DNA of 64,000 bases from Cynocephalus volans. Its lineage: Eukaryota > Chordata > Mammalia > Dermoptera > Cynocephalidae. A program made the position numbers and the translations under genes. Location: the NCBI RefSeq assembly GCF_027409185.1, contig NC_084469.1, positions 35,529,293 through 35,593,292 on the forward strand. Direction: 5' to 3'. This document shows positions 1 to 11,024 of this stretch, piece by piece. The notes beneath the pieces are model-generated. The model saw only the letters and a program-made list of their open reading frames with translations, made no database searches and was not told the DNA's origin. Numbering within the stretch: the first letter of the stretch is position 1; every line of letters starts with the position of its first letter.

Positions 1-180
1 TTTATATCAGTAAGGACTCATGGATATTTATTTTATACTTTCAGTTATAATCCAATATACTTTTATATTTATTTTGTTGCGCAAATTGTTCCAGCTTTGG
101 CCTGTGGGAGCTCTTTCAGTTGGCTTCTGTGTCTCTTTGACATACCCTCATTATTCAGATCCCTTTACCAGCCAGCTGCC

Positions 181-211
<31 letters not shown>

Positions 212-840
212 ACATATCCCCATCAATGGTGTTTTTTTTAAAAAAGTATTTTCTTGCTTTCTGGCATTGCCAGATGCTCCAGGCTCATTTCATATATTTC
301 CTGCTCCAGTCCTACAATCAACCATTTTTCCGAGGAGCCTTATTTCCTTTTACTAGAGAATGACTTTAGGAACCAAGATCTGGGCACTAGGTGTGTTTGT
401 CGCTATTGGGGTGTCATTGCTTCTAGACCCTCACATCTGGGAGAGCAAGGAAATACAGATGTGTATACTGACCCATATATGTACATAACATGTAGCCATC
501 CATATCTATATTAAGCTAAACATGAATTCATACTGATGTCTCCAACTGTAATCCATTACCACATTGATCGTTGTAGCTACCTCCAGTAGTGAGAAACCGA
601 GCTCCCATCATTCACTATCCATTTACTTAATTGTTTAATTCCAATATACATGTATAGGAGTATCAGAATTAACTCATAGCCCTGTGGAAAACAACCTTAT
701 CAATTAGAGTACAGTGTTCATGTGTAGTTCCATTTACTTTTGGTCTTATAGACTCCACTCATTTCCAAAGTTACTTAGGTCAGCACGTTTCCCCTCAACT
801 CCCTTCAGGAAAGTTATTTCATACATTTTGTTAAAAAAAA
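1..840. other. intergenic, no gene seen
   Basis: This AT-rich stretch holds a 29-base A run at 181-209 and no exon-like or strongly conserved coding segment. Short open frames here run through the poly-A tract and have no coding character. I see no recognisable repeat family except the A run, which could be the tail of an old retroposon. Confidence 0.5.
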
Positions 841-1076
841 ATTATAGGAGCCCATTGTTTTGGACTAATTTCCTGCACTAGGCCCCAACAGACCAGACTG
901 AAAAATCAAAATGGAGACGTCACCCCTGCTAAAAGTCCAGGTCACCAAACCCAAACTAAGTGGTTGCCTGAACTTCCGAGGAATCAGGAAAGACAGGACA
1001 GCCTATTTCCCAAACAGGCCGGTTAAATCTTGAATAAACGTGATAATGAAGTTCTCTCTGCTTTAATCTTTATACA

Positions 1077-1252
1077 GGAGCTGGCGTGTGGCTCACTTGG
1101 GAGAGTGTGGTGCTGATAACACCAAGGCCACGGGTTCGGATCCCATATAGGGATGGCTGGTTTGCTCACTGGGTGAGCGTGGTGCTGACAACACGAAGTC
1201 AAGGGTTAAGATCCCCTTACCGGTCATCTTTAAAAAAAAAAAAAAAAAAAAA
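1077..1252 (+). mobile_element. CYN SINE dimer (tRNA-Ile-derived)
   Basis: Two tRNA-Ile-like units lie in tandem. The first has GGCTCACTTGGGAGAGTG and TGCTGATAACACC (anticodon-arm region GAT), and the second has TGCTGACAACACGAAG. They are followed by the dimer tail module ending in CCGGTCATCTTT and an A tail at about 1230-1252. This is the structure described for colugo CYN elements, and it sits in an older LTR. Confidence 0.8.
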
Positions 1253-1270
1253 GTCTGTTTCTTTTCTGTG

Positions 1271-1355
1271 GTGGCTGGCCGGTATAGGGACCTGAACCCA
1301 TGACCTTGGTATTATCAGCACCACACTCTAACCAACTGAGCTAACTGGCCAGCCC
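1271..1355 (-). mobile_element. CYN SINE monomer
   Basis: This is the reverse complement of a single tRNA-Ile-like unit. GTTATCAGCACC-type and CTGAGCTAACTGGCCAGCC blocks mark the anticodon arm and the A box. It lies right beside the preceding dimer in the opposite orientation. Confidence 0.75.
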
Positions 1356-1641
1356 CTCAGAAAGAATAGTCTGAAATAACCTGATGTTAAATAATCAGTT
1401 TTTTGTTTTTTTTAAAGTTCTGTCTCTCAGTCCCCATCTTACGAGGAAAGTCACTTTTAAATGACTAACCTGCTTTGTGTTCTTTGTTTCTGCTTTCTTC
1501 AGCCCCCCTTTTTCTTCTGTTTATAAAGTCAGCCTCTTTTGCTCAGCTCATTGGAACACATTTTGTTTTATGGAATGGCTTGTTGCCCAATTTTAGAATT
1601 GCAATAAAGCCAATTGAGATTTTTTTTTCCCTCTTTTTTGG

Positions 1642-1726
1642 GGGCTGGCCAGTACAGGGATGAAAACCCGTGACCTTGGTGTTATCAGCACCAGTTCTAA
1701 CCAAGTGAGCTTAACCAGTTAGCCCC
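1642..1726 (-). mobile_element. CYN SINE monomer
   Basis: Reverse-oriented tRNA-Ile-derived unit with a T-rich tail on its left (1621-1640). The flanks AATTGAGAT / AATTGAGAT on both sides form a short target-site duplication in the surrounding LTR. Confidence 0.75.
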
Positions 1727-2576
1727 CCAAATTGAGATCTTTAACTAAATTTGTTTTAATTTTGTCCTTTAACTAATCGTAATGTCAGTAGAGTCTTTCG
1801 TCATAATCTGCAACCTTTGACCTTGGCGACCTCCTAAATTCTTTTAAAAAATTCGAATATATTAAGTTTCACTCTTGGGGCTTTGGCTTCACCCACCACT
1901 GACTGCGACCAGGCCAGCTACAGAGCCAGAAGCCCCCAGGATCCTGAGATGGGAGGCTGAGGGTCTTAGCTGCACCCCCCTTACCCCTCTCTCCTTCCCT
2001 CCTCTCCCCTACCAACATACTAGAATGTACTTACTAGCCATGTCTGTTTCTTTGGGGTGTGTGACTTATCTGCTCATGTCTTTCACCAAATTTCTGTTTA
2101 GAATTTTCTAATTCATTTATAAGAGTTCTTTTTTAATTAAGGATGTTAATATTTGTGTTAAATTTTTTCTTATCAATTGATTTTAAAAACTAATTTGCAA
2201 TGTTTTCCTCCATTTCTGTTGAGAAAATAATTTTCTATCGAAACATTAAATAATAATAAAAAAGATTCATTCTTAGTAGTATAAAGTTCTGTGGGTTTTA
2301 ACAAATGCATAATATATCCATTATGTATTACAATATTATACAGAATAGTCTCACCACCCTAAAACTTCCCCTGTATTTTACCTTTTCAATCCTCCCTGCC
2401 AACCACTGACCGTTTTACTGTCCCTATATTTTGTCTTTTCTAGAATGTCATGTACAGTAGTTGGAATGTACACTAGTTTTCTAAGACTAGGAAATACACA
2501 TTCATGTCTTTTTGTGACTTCTAGCTGTTTTTTTTCTGAAGAGCCAGAGGTCTTTGTTTTGTTTGGTGGCTGGCCA

Positions 2577-2650
2577 GGTCTGGGGATCTGAACCCATGAC
2601 CTTAATGTCATAAGACTACACTGTAACCAACTGAGCTAACCAACCAGCCC
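2577..2650 (-). mobile_element. CYN SINE monomer with 16-bp TSD
   Basis: Minus-strand tRNA-Ile unit. The flanking direct repeat GAAGAGCCAGAGGTCT (2538-2553) and GAAGAGCCAGAGATCT (2653-2668) differs at one base and is a convincing L1-type target-site duplication. The element lies inside old L1 sequence. Confidence 0.8.
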
Positions 2651-2819
2651 TTGAAGAGCCAGAGATCTGCCATAGCTCATTTCTCTTCATCACTGAATAA
2701 TATGCCATTGTATGGATGTACCACAGTTTGTTCATCCATTCATGTGCTGAAAGATATCTTGGTTGCTTCCAGTTTGGGGTGATTATAAATAAAGCTGCTA
2801 TAAACATTTACGTACAGTT

Positions 2820-3490
2820 TGTAAACCCTGAAAGAGCCAATCCTTCAAGATGGATCCTAAAGTGGCTAACTGGGTCTAAATTCACACTGGAGCCAAGTCA
2901 CCATTTGCTAACTAGAGGTTATACACATACCCTGTTTGGGACTTCCACAAGCTACCTGTTCCTGTTAATGACATTGGTCAGCTGCTGCCACCTGAACTTA
3001 ACCAGTGGACTGTAATCTGTCAAGTGTTCACTGGCCAGAACTCGGCAAGCCAGAATCCTCCTTTTGCATAATGGGCCAAGCCAATCAGAACTGAAAAAGC
3101 TTAAATTCCTCATTTGCATAGAGAACCTGAGTGGGAAGCTGGGCAGAACTTTTGCTGTATAAGACAGTCTCTCTCTTTGTTCTGGTGGAGTGCACTTTGT
3201 AAAAGCGAACTTTTACTAAAGGCTGTGTCTCCTGGTCTGCAAACTGCCGAATAAAATTTCCATTATCTCCAAATTCTTTTCTTTTTTTTCTTTTTCTTTT
3301 TTTTTAAAAGATGACCGGTAAGGGGATCTTAACCCTGACTTGGTGTTGTGAGCACCACGCTCAGCCAGTGAGCGAACCAGCCATCGTATATGGGATCCGA
3401 ACCCAGGGCCTTGGTGTTATCAGCACCGTACTCTCCCGAGTGAGCCACGGGCCGGCCCTCCAAATTCTTTTCCGGTAAAGTTTATTAACA
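2820..3490 (+). mobile_element. endogenous retrovirus solo LTR (ERV1-like)
   Basis: The unit starts with TGTAAACC and ends with TTAACA (TG...CA). It sits between L1 pieces that join again across it. The flanking 4 bp are AGTT (2816-2819) and AGGT (3491-3494), one mismatch, which fits the 4-bp duplication of class I ERVs. A TATAAG box at 3158-3163 and AATAAA at 3250-3255 lie in the expected U3/R order for a + strand LTR. No internal retroviral region is present. A CYN dimer has inserted near its 3' end. Confidence 0.6.
3281..3457 (-). mobile_element. CYN SINE dimer with TSD
   Basis: Reverse-oriented dimer. The tail module GATGACCGGTAAGGGGATC is followed by two tRNA-Ile-like units ending in GGGCCGGCC. 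The flanks CTCCAAATTCTTTT at 3267-3280 and 3458-3471 form a perfect 14-bp duplication. It is inserted in the solo LTR. Confidence 0.85.
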
Positions 3491-3989
3491 AGGTTTTGAT
3501 ATAGACATTAATTTTCAAGTCAGTTGGGTAAACACCTAGGAGAATGATTGCTGATCGTATGATAAGACTATGTTTGACTTTGTAAGAAACTGCCACTGAA
3601 GTGACTGTAAAAGTTTGCATTCCCACCAGAAATGAATGGGAGTTCCTGTTGCTCCACATCCTCATCAGCATTTGGTGTTGTCAGTTGTTTTTGGATTTTA
3701 GCTGTTCTAATAGGTATATAGTGTTATCTCCTTGTTGTTTAATTTGCAATTCCGTAATGACATGATGTTGAGCATCTTTTCATAAGTTTCTTTGCCATCT
3801 GTATATCTTCTTTGGTGAGATGTCTGTTCAGATCTTTATGCACTTAATTGGTTGTTTTTTTATTGTTGAGTTTTAAGAATTCTTTGTATATTTTACACAC
3901 GAATTCTTTATCAGATATGTGTTTTGCAAATATTTTTCTCCTAGTCAGTGGCTTATCTTTTCATTCTCTTAACAGTGTTTTTTTGTTTG

Positions 3990-4171
3990 TTTGTTTTTCT
4001 TTTTTTCTTTTTTTTAAAAAGATGACCAGGAAGGGGATCTTAACCCTTGGCTTGGTGTTGTCAGAACCACGCTCAACCAGTGAGTGAACTGGCCATCCCT
4101 ATGTAGGATCTGAACCCGGGGCCTTAGTGTTCTCAGCACCACACTCTTCCGAGTGAGCCATGGGCCAAACC
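3990..4171 (-). mobile_element. CYN SINE dimer
   Basis: Minus-strand dimer with the GATGACCAGGAAGGGG tail module and two tRNA-like units. The motif TTTGTTTGTTTTTC is present on both sides as the probable target-site duplication. It interrupts old L1 sequence. Confidence 0.8.
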
Positions 4172-4620
4172 TTTGTTTGTTTTTCAAAGCAGAAGTTTTA
4201 AATTATAAAATCCAACTTATCATTTTTTTCTTTCCTGGATCATGCTTTTAATGTTGTGTCTAAAAACTTATCAAATTCAAGGTCACCTAGATTTTCTCCT
4301 ATATTTTCTTCTAGAAGTTTTATAGTTTTACATTCCACATTTAGGTCTATCATGCATTTTGAGTTCCTTTTTGTGAATGATGTAAGTTCTGTGACTAGTT
4401 TTTCTTTTTTTGGAATCCAGATGTCCAGTTGTATCAGCACGATTTGTTGAAAAGACTATCTTTTCTCCACTGAGATGCCTTTGGGCCTTTGTGAAAAATC
4501 AGTTGACTGTATATGTGCAGCTCTATTTCTGGGTTCTCTATTCTGTTCTATTGATCTATGTGTCTGTTCTTAAACCATTATCATGCTTTATTGATTATTG
4601 TAAGCTGTTAATATTTTTTC

Positions 4621-6930
4621 CTGCATGTGAATGTCCTGAGACAGATTTGAGAGGAGTTGGAGGGGGAATATAAAGGGTCCCAGATCTGAGAGAAGGGGTG
4701 GTACCACAGAGAGGGAGAGAGGAAGATGCAGAGGCGTGGAGGGCACTGGGCTGTGTCTTTCACATCTCCTCCTGGGTGGCCTAGATGCTCATGGGTTAAT
4801 TTTGGGGCCAAAGCCCACACCTGAAGTGCTCAGTCTCCACCTGGTGGCAGCCAGATAGAATCCTCTGTCTATCTTCACCTGGATCAGAACCTATACAGAT
4901 TCCCAGAGCAGACCAGCTTTTCCTTACTGTCCCCTTCCTGATTTATTCCACACCACAGGCAGGCTAACTGCCCTAACGAGCTTTCCATACAGAAAAAAGG
5001 GCCAAGGTGTCTTGTGCTCCATGAATTGGACTTCAAGGTCCTGACCCTACCAGAGGCCAGCTGGGCTCAATACTTCTATCATTATAAGCACCCTTGTAAT
5101 GGATTTTTTTTTTTTTTTTTTGGTTGTGACAAAATCCCAACTCAAGTTAGCTTACAAAAAAGAACTAATTGACTCACATAATGAAAAACTCCAGACACAA
5201 ATATGACTTCAGGCCAGTGGCATCAGGGACTCAAACTCTGTCCCTCTCTCCACTTCTCTTCTATATTGGATTTCTCCTCAGGCCACCCATGGGTGGCCAC
5301 CCGCAGCTCCAAGCTAGATTCCACCAGCTTAGCATCTCCAGTGGAAGGAGAATGTTGATTATCTATTGCTGCATTTGGGAGGAGAGGGACTGTTGAGGCC
5401 GTCTTTGGAAACAATCTCCTGGAGAGAAATAGAGTCTCTTTTCTCCATTTTTGAGCAGAAGTCCTACAAAGATTACGCTTGGGCCCTGCTTGTGCCACAT
5501 GTTCACCCTGAACCAATTTCTGTAGGTAGGAAAGAGAACGTGCTGGCTGGTTGCCTCTGGGCTGTGCATTTCCCCAGAACAGGCCCATCTCCAAGCACAG
5601 TCAAAACCAATCACATTGAAGCTTCTAGAGTTACTTTGTTAATAATATTTCAAATCGAAATTGAAGCTGTTTTTTGTTTTGTTTTGCCAAAGATGTTCAC
5701 TGCAACATTATTCGTAATGATAAAAGCTGTAACCTTCCCAAATGTCCTGCACTATGGAAATGACTGGTAACACTCAAGATTCTTTCAGCAGTAAGTGACA
5801 GAAACTGAGCTCAAATCAGCTCAAGCACAAAACACAATGCAGTGGCTCAGGAAACTGGGAAGTCCAAGGAGCTCAAATGGAGTTGTTAGGCCCACTTCCA
5901 TCTCTTGGCTCTGCTTCCCTCAGATATGGGACTGATTTTCTCCCACTCTTGACTGGTTCCCTCCACTTATGGGGGAAGGGAGGCCACGGTACAGACAATT
6001 CTAGTCTTACATTATTCCTGCTTTGTGAGCTTGGAGGAAAGAGAAAGCTTCTCTTTCCCAGAGGCCCAGAAACTTCTCTTTCCCCAGAAAGCTGTCCTGA
6101 CTTGCTCACTCCTGGGCCAGTTTCTTTTGCCAGAGGAATAGGGTACTGTGATTGACTGAACCTGAATCAGGCGGCCAGAGTAAGCTGTTGTGACTGGCTG
6201 TCCCACTGGAACCACGTGGAGTGGAGTGACGGATAGAGGGTTTCCTAGAAGACAGAAACTGCTGTTACCAGGATGGCAAAATCCAGTTGATGCAACATAC
6301 TTCAGGAAAAGATATAAAGACCATGTAGCAACATGAAAAATGGTTACAAAGCAAAGCTAAGAGAAGAAGGCAGAATATAGACTTGAAACTATGTTGGTAC
6401 CTTTGGAATAGGGAAAACAGAAACCTTTTGCTTTGTGGGGGGCAGTAGGAGAATGGATTATTATATCAAAAACTTCCAGTAGCTTTGCAAAAATGATTGT
6501 ACAATAAATAAAATATGTTCATGCAAAACTAACCTGGTGTATATCACATAATGATTTTCAGAGCTCAGGGGTTTTTTTTGGAATGAGATGGGGCACATAT
6601 AAATAGATGGTACTTTTATAGATCTAAAAAGTCGTTGTTTTCATCTTTGCAGTTGCTTTGAGTAGTGGGCCCAATGGAACCTCTTTGTCAGGAATGTTGG
6701 AATATTCTCAGAGTAGTTCCAGGAAGCTTCAGTTACCCACAATATGCTCTCCTGCCTTTGGGAAAGAGGGATGTGTCTCCCCAACATACAGGTGGAAAGC
6801 CTCCAGGTGGGTCTGTCTTGGGGGATACAGGCAGGAAAAGGAGATAAGCTCAGACCAGATAGGGAAGACAGGTTAAGGTCAGGGACCTGCCCAATCCACC
6901 TAATTCCTCTTGTCCTCCTGACTCTTTTTC
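4621..6930. other. intergenic with two ancient interspersed repeats
   Basis: No exon is supported. Two stretches at about 5125-5400 and 5772-6230 share the same order of short blocks: ...CTCAAnTnAGCTnA..., a 'GGAAGTCCA'-like segment, then TCTTGGCTCTGCTTCCCTC or a similar CT-rich block. They look like two copies of one old mammalian repeat, probably a DNA transposon, but I cannot name it. A T run lies at 5102-5121. The 123- and 134-codon frames on opposite strands around 5223-5770 overlap each other and have no family resemblance. Confidence 0.4.
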
Positions 6931-6935
6931 AAATT

Positions 6936-7069
6936 TTATTATTATTATTATTATTATTATTACTGTTGTTGTTGTTTTCTTTTTTTAAAGATGACCAGTA
7001 AGGGGATCTTCACCCTTGACTTGGTGTTGTCAGCACCACACTCTCCCAAGTGAGCCATGGGCCGGCCCC
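6936..7069 (-). mobile_element. CYN SINE (single-unit, dimer tail) next to (TTA)n
   Basis: A TTA/GTT trinucleotide tract (about 6936-6978) is followed by the reverse complement of the dimer tail module (GATGACCAGTAAGGGG) joined to just one tRNA-like unit ending GGGCCGGCCCC at 7069. One unit of the dimer has been lost, or this is a half-dimer subfamily; the copies at 58.1 kb and here share that form. Confidence 0.7.
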
Positions 7070-7385
7070 TTTTATTATTATTTTTTTTTAATTTTATTTT
7101 TTCCTCCCGACTCTTGAGACTGCTCATCCCCACTCAGACCTAGAGTGGTTAATGCAGAACCAAGTACCATCCATGTTTGCAGCTGGTAACAAGCATTTTT
7201 TGGTTAGTTATCTTTTTAAATATTATTCTTGTAAGTAGAAAAAAGAATAAAGATATTCCCATTTCAGTAAAAACAAAACCAAACAAAACAGAATTTAAAC
7301 TCTTGAGAGAAAATTTCCTCTCCCTAGACACCCAAGGATCTAGAGAGGGCTGGGAGGTTGGATGCCTGGTCCTGGTGTGTGCCTG

Positions 7386-7391
7386 CGTGTG

Positions 7392-7451
<60 letters not shown>

Positions 7452-7452
7452 T
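7386..7452. repeat. (GT)n microsatellite
   Basis: Almost pure GT dinucleotides with one TTT interruption near 7408. Open frames through it are artefacts of the repeat. Confidence 0.95.
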
Positions 7453-7501
7453 GTGTGAGGAGGGGAGGAAACTGGTGGGATCAACAGAATTATGGAAATG
7501 G

Positions 7502-7673
7502 GGGCCGGCCCGTGGCTCACTCGGGAGAGTGCTGTGCTGATAACACCAAGGCCCCGGGTTCAGATCCCATATACTGATGGCCGGTTTGCTCACTGGCTGA
7601 GTGTGGTGCTGACAACACCAAGTCAAGGGTTAAGATCCCCTTACCGGTCATCTTTTAAAGAAAAAAAAAAAAA
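7502..7673 (+). mobile_element. CYN SINE dimer with perfect 13-bp TSD
   Basis: This is the best-preserved dimer. GGGCCGGCCCGTGGCTCAC starts unit 1, unit 2 begins near 7577, and the module TTACCGGTCATCTTTTAAAG and an A tail follow. ATTATGGAAATGG occurs at 7489-7501 and 7674-7686 as an exact duplication, so the insertion is comparatively young. Confidence 0.9.
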
Positions 7674-7734
7674 ATTATGGAAATGGTCTGTAGGGAAGGA
7701 GAATAAGAGGAATAGTGGGCTGTGGGGAAGAGTC

Positions 7735-8160
7735 AATTCAATTTCATTCAATTCGTCAAATATTAAGCACCTGTTATGTACCTGACCCTGTTCCAGAACT
7801 TTGGGGTATATCAGTGAACCAAACAGATAAAGATCGTGCCTCCACGAAGCTTACTTTCTAATGTGAAAAGATAACTCACTATAAACATAATATGTAAGTA
7901 AATTATATGGGATATTACAAGGTTAATTGCTATGGGAAAAAAGACTGGGAATGTGGTGTGAGGTTGTGGGTTGCAATTATAAAGAGTGGTCAGGGCAGGC
8001 CTTACTGAGAAGGTGAGTTCCTCGCTGACTTGAAAGAGGCAAACTAATCATCCACAGAGATGTCTTGGGAACGAGATTACCAGGCAGAGGGCACAGCTAG
8101 TGCAAAGGCCCTGAGGCAGGAGTGCTCCTGAGAGGAGAGGTTAGGGAGGAAGGTAGATCC
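7735..8160 (+). mobile_element. L2-like LINE 3' fragment
   Basis: It matches the recognisable L2 order: TTCAATT..., AAATATTAAGCACCTGTTATG, CTGTTCCAGAACTTTGGGG, then the 'GTGCAAAGGCCCTGAGGCAGGA' end. It is an ancient mammal-wide repeat with no coding capacity. Confidence 0.7.
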
Positions 8161-8279
8161 AGAAGGGCATTGTTGGTTGTTATAAGGACTTTGGGCTTTT
8201 ACTTTGGGGAAAAAAAGGGGGCTAAAACATATTTTTATGCCAGCTTTCTGGATTTTCTTTCCTGTGTCTTGCTTGGTGT

Positions 8280-8310
<31 letters not shown>

Positions 8311-8311
8311 C

Positions 8312-8344
<33 letters not shown>

Positions 8345-8351
8345 GAGAGAG

Positions 8352-8385
<34 letters not shown>
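8280..8385. repeat. compound (GA)n-(GACA)n-(GT)n microsatellite
   Basis: Successive GA, GACA/GACAGA and GT tracts are all purine-biased on the + strand. Frames on either strand through it are low-complexity artefacts. Confidence 0.95.
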
Positions 8386-8800
8386 AAGATCTGACAAAGG
8401 CAGCCACCTGGGTTGGGCAAAGGCTCCCAGAGTTCATAACTGGCCTGTGGATCTTCCTTCCACCACCCTACTTCCCAGGCTGGGGTGTGATTCATTCCAC
8501 CCCCTCAGTTGCTTTTATGCCACATCCCTAGCCCCAGGAACTCAGCCCTTCAATCACAGAGCAAATTAGAGGTAGCAGGGACCCCCTTGCCTACCTACTC
8601 CCAGGGGCACTGACTCCCAGCCAATCAAGATGAACGCCTCCCAGTGGGACAGGGAGTCAGGAGTTGGGACTCAGAGAAACAGGGACTGAGCAGGCAGGGG
8701 TCCTAGCAAGTGTCTCACCCACCTAGAGGAGACAGATTTCAGATCTCCCTCCCCATCTCTCATCCCCCACTCCCATCTTGCCTTTGCCCTCTCTCCCTCC

Positions 8801-8834
<34 letters not shown>

Positions 8835-10159
8835 CCTGACACAATAGCCGGGTGGGGCTGAGGAACTGGCTTCCTTTGCAGAGATCTCAATCTGGGCCCT
8901 CAGTTCCCGCCCCAGAAACACAGGAACAGACACTTGGAGACCTCGGTCCACATTCCCTGCTCCAAGGGGCAGGCAGGACAGGCTGAAAATAGAAACTGCT
9001 TCAAAAAGATAAAGGTAAATTCATGGGGAGCTACTGCAGAGTTAGGGAGGGAAGCTGGGGGGTCTGTTGGTGTGACATAGTAGGCTGGCTCCCACCCCGG
9101 GGCACAGGTTGGAAGCTGAAGAGACAGGCAGTTGTGCAAGTTGTGGGAGAGATGGTCAGACACCCGTGGAGGGACACACACACTTTTCTTCAGCTGAGAC
9201 AGAGGCATCTAGACACCATATAGCCGAGCCCCTCTGCCATCGCCACCCCATCCTCACCCTAGCCCTGTGAGCCCCCTGTCCACACAGCAATGCAGATGGA
9301 TCATGCACACACAGAGTAGCCCACTCCCCACGCCCGAGTTTCAGCTTTCCCCCAGACCCGTTAACTTCCAAGCCCTGGGATGCTGGGGCCCTCACACCTT
9401 CCAGAGCCCCAGTGTGCGCATGTGGAGTGTGGTGTGGTTTGGGGGGGGAGGTGTCCGGTTGGGAGGAGGATCTGATTCCTGTTTCCTGCCCCTACTCACT
9501 CAGCTCTGGGAGGTGACTGAGAGTGGAGGGGATTCAAGGGTGAGTGCTTGGGGCCCAAGTATTTGGGTCCCTCGGAGACGCCTGAGTGGGGGTAGGGAAG
9601 GAAGTGAATGTAGGTACCTAAGAGGGAGGTGGGATCCCTGAAGGGGGGCAGGGGCTGGGGAAGAGCTGGCCAGCTGTCGAGGCCACTGTGTGGGTCACCT
9701 CGCTAAGTGGCTTCCTGCCAGAATGTGGAGGCCATTGAGCTGCAAGACTCACAGTCTACAGTGCCCAGCCCCCACCCCGCACCATTTTTTAAGAACCCAA
9801 CCTGGGCCCCGGAGGGGTCTCACTCTCCTGCTGGATCCTGAAGAGAGTTTGGGGACTTCCCTGTAAACCAGCCCTGACCCTGCAGCCTTCCCAGAATTGA
9901 AGCTTCCTTCCCTGCTGGAAGAAGAGATGCCCAGACCCTAGGATCCTTGTCCTATTGGTCCTGTCCTTCAGTGTTATCTCCTGCCACCTCCCCAGGCATC
10001 CTGGCAGGACCCAGGACTCCAGTGGGGCCTCTCTCTGTGACCAGACCTGGGGGACAGTGGGATAAGGGATGAGGCAGGAGAGACCATGCCCGGGGCCTGC
10101 TGGTCTCCTGGTCTCCTGGGGTCAGAGGCTCCAGGAATCTTCATGGCAGGAAAAGGAGA

Positions 10160-10176
10160 CTAAAAATAATCCGGAA
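10160..10176 (+). promoter_or_regulatory. MEF2 site adjoining ETS site
   Basis: CTAAAAATAA (10160-10169) is a perfect MEF2 consensus. It is followed two bases on by CCGGAA (10171-10176), an ETS core, with another CCGGA at 10187. MEF2 and ETS factors drive vascular smooth-muscle and endothelial enhancers, and ARHGEF15 is known as a vascular RhoGEF, so the pair is a plausible control element about 0.85 kb before the start codon. Function is inferred from motif and context only. Confidence 0.4.
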
Positions 10177-10240
10177 AGGGAGAGTCCGGAGAGAGGAACT
10201 GGGAAATGGGGGGTGGAGGGCCCATCAGAGCAGGGAAACA

Positions 10241-10590
10241 GTGATACATCCCTCACAGCCCAGGCACAGGCATGCACACGCGAGCACACACAAATGCGCG
10301 CACACACATTGCACCCCCAAGCACACACTCCACCCAGACAGCACTGAACACACACATCCCCGCACCCCTATCTCATCCACTCACATGGCACACTTAACCG
10401 GCCACACACACAAACCCCACACACTGTATACTCCACTCTCCCACTTGCACACCAGCCCTGTAAGCAAGTAATGAGTACACTCTTGCAACACACCCTACGA
10501 CACCCTACTTGTATAGCACTAGATAGAGCACACGCACCTAAACCACGCTCACAAACCTCCACGACACACACCACTGACACAATTCATTAG
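10241..10590. repeat. imperfect CA-rich low-complexity tract
   Basis: Degenerate CACACA/GCACAC sequence with scattered interruptions (ACACGCGAGCACACACAAATG and similar). It lies in the 5' flank of ARHGEF15 and makes Thr/His- or Val/Cys-rich spurious frames. Confidence 0.8.
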
Positions 10591-11024
10591 CCACCTTGTG
10601 GCTATTCTGGCAAGCCAAATTCTCCTCACTGAATCTTACTGATTCTCTGGTATCTCCCACCGCCCCTGCAACCCAGGTCTCTACCTAGCTGCAACCCCCA
10701 CCCCCAGCCCCAGCCTCACTGTTTCCTCTGTCCTGACTGTGGCAGCAGAAGCCAAAAGATGGAGAAAAAAAATGGACGCTGGCAAGGCCAAGAAAGCCTG
10801 CCTAGGAGGGTCCAGGAGCCTCAAAAAATGGAATGAGAAGGCGGGGAGGGGGAGGTGCGGGGAGTGCAGCAGCCTTCCCTGCTGACTCCAAAGTCATGGC
10901 TTCGGGTGGTTTCAGTCCTTCCTCCTTGGGGAGAGACGCTAAGAATCTCCCTCTCTCTCCCTCCCTCCTCCTCAGGGAATGACTCCAGCAGAGTACCCCA
11001 CGACTTTGAAGAGCTCAGAGGAAG

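Larger units (their letters stand above)
841..1800 (+). mobile_element. old ERV-type LTR interrupted by CYN SINEs
   Basis: Sequence of LTR character (CT-rich 3' part, AATAAA at 1603-1608 in a GCAATAAAGCC context) is split by SINE insertions at 1077-1252, 1271-1355 and 1642-1726. The host sequence resumes after each one: CAATTGAGAT before the third SINE and AAATTGAGATCT after it look like a short duplication. The class (probably ERV1-like) is inferred from layout only and the ends were not found. It carries no coding capacity. Confidence 0.4.
2250..4620 (-). mobile_element. old L1 3' part (ORF2 end and 3' UTR), interrupted
   Basis: Read on the minus strand this is the end of L1 ORF2 and its 3' UTR. 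The ATTATAAATAAAGCTGCTATAAAC block at about 2780-2805 and the fragments at 3680-4000 and 4200-4610 are typical of L1 ORF2. It is broken by a CYN monomer (2577-2650), an ERV solo LTR (2820-3490) and a CYN dimer (about 3990-4171). The frames are full of stops, so it is an ancient L1M-type copy. Confidence 0.7.
8400..10975. other. 5' flank of ARHGEF15, untranslated exon(s) likely
   Basis: This GC-moderate, largely repeat-free stretch precedes the first coding exon of ARHGEF15. It contains a (CA)n tract at about 8804-8833 and a CA-rich stretch at about 10241-10590. The first coding exon starts after a strong acceptor at 10975, so at least one noncoding exon and the promoter should lie within this interval. 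I cannot place the transcription start from sequence alone. The 124-codon frame at 9267-9641 has no recognisable features. Confidence 0.5.

Noticed and set aside
5223-5770. Overlapping 123- and 134-codon frames as a gene
   Set aside because: They lie on opposite strands over an ancient repeat, with no splice sites or recognisable protein.
7149-8495. Frames of 70-123 codons rich in His/Thr, Val/Cys or Leu/Ser
   Set aside because: They read through GT, CA and GA microsatellites and have no other content.
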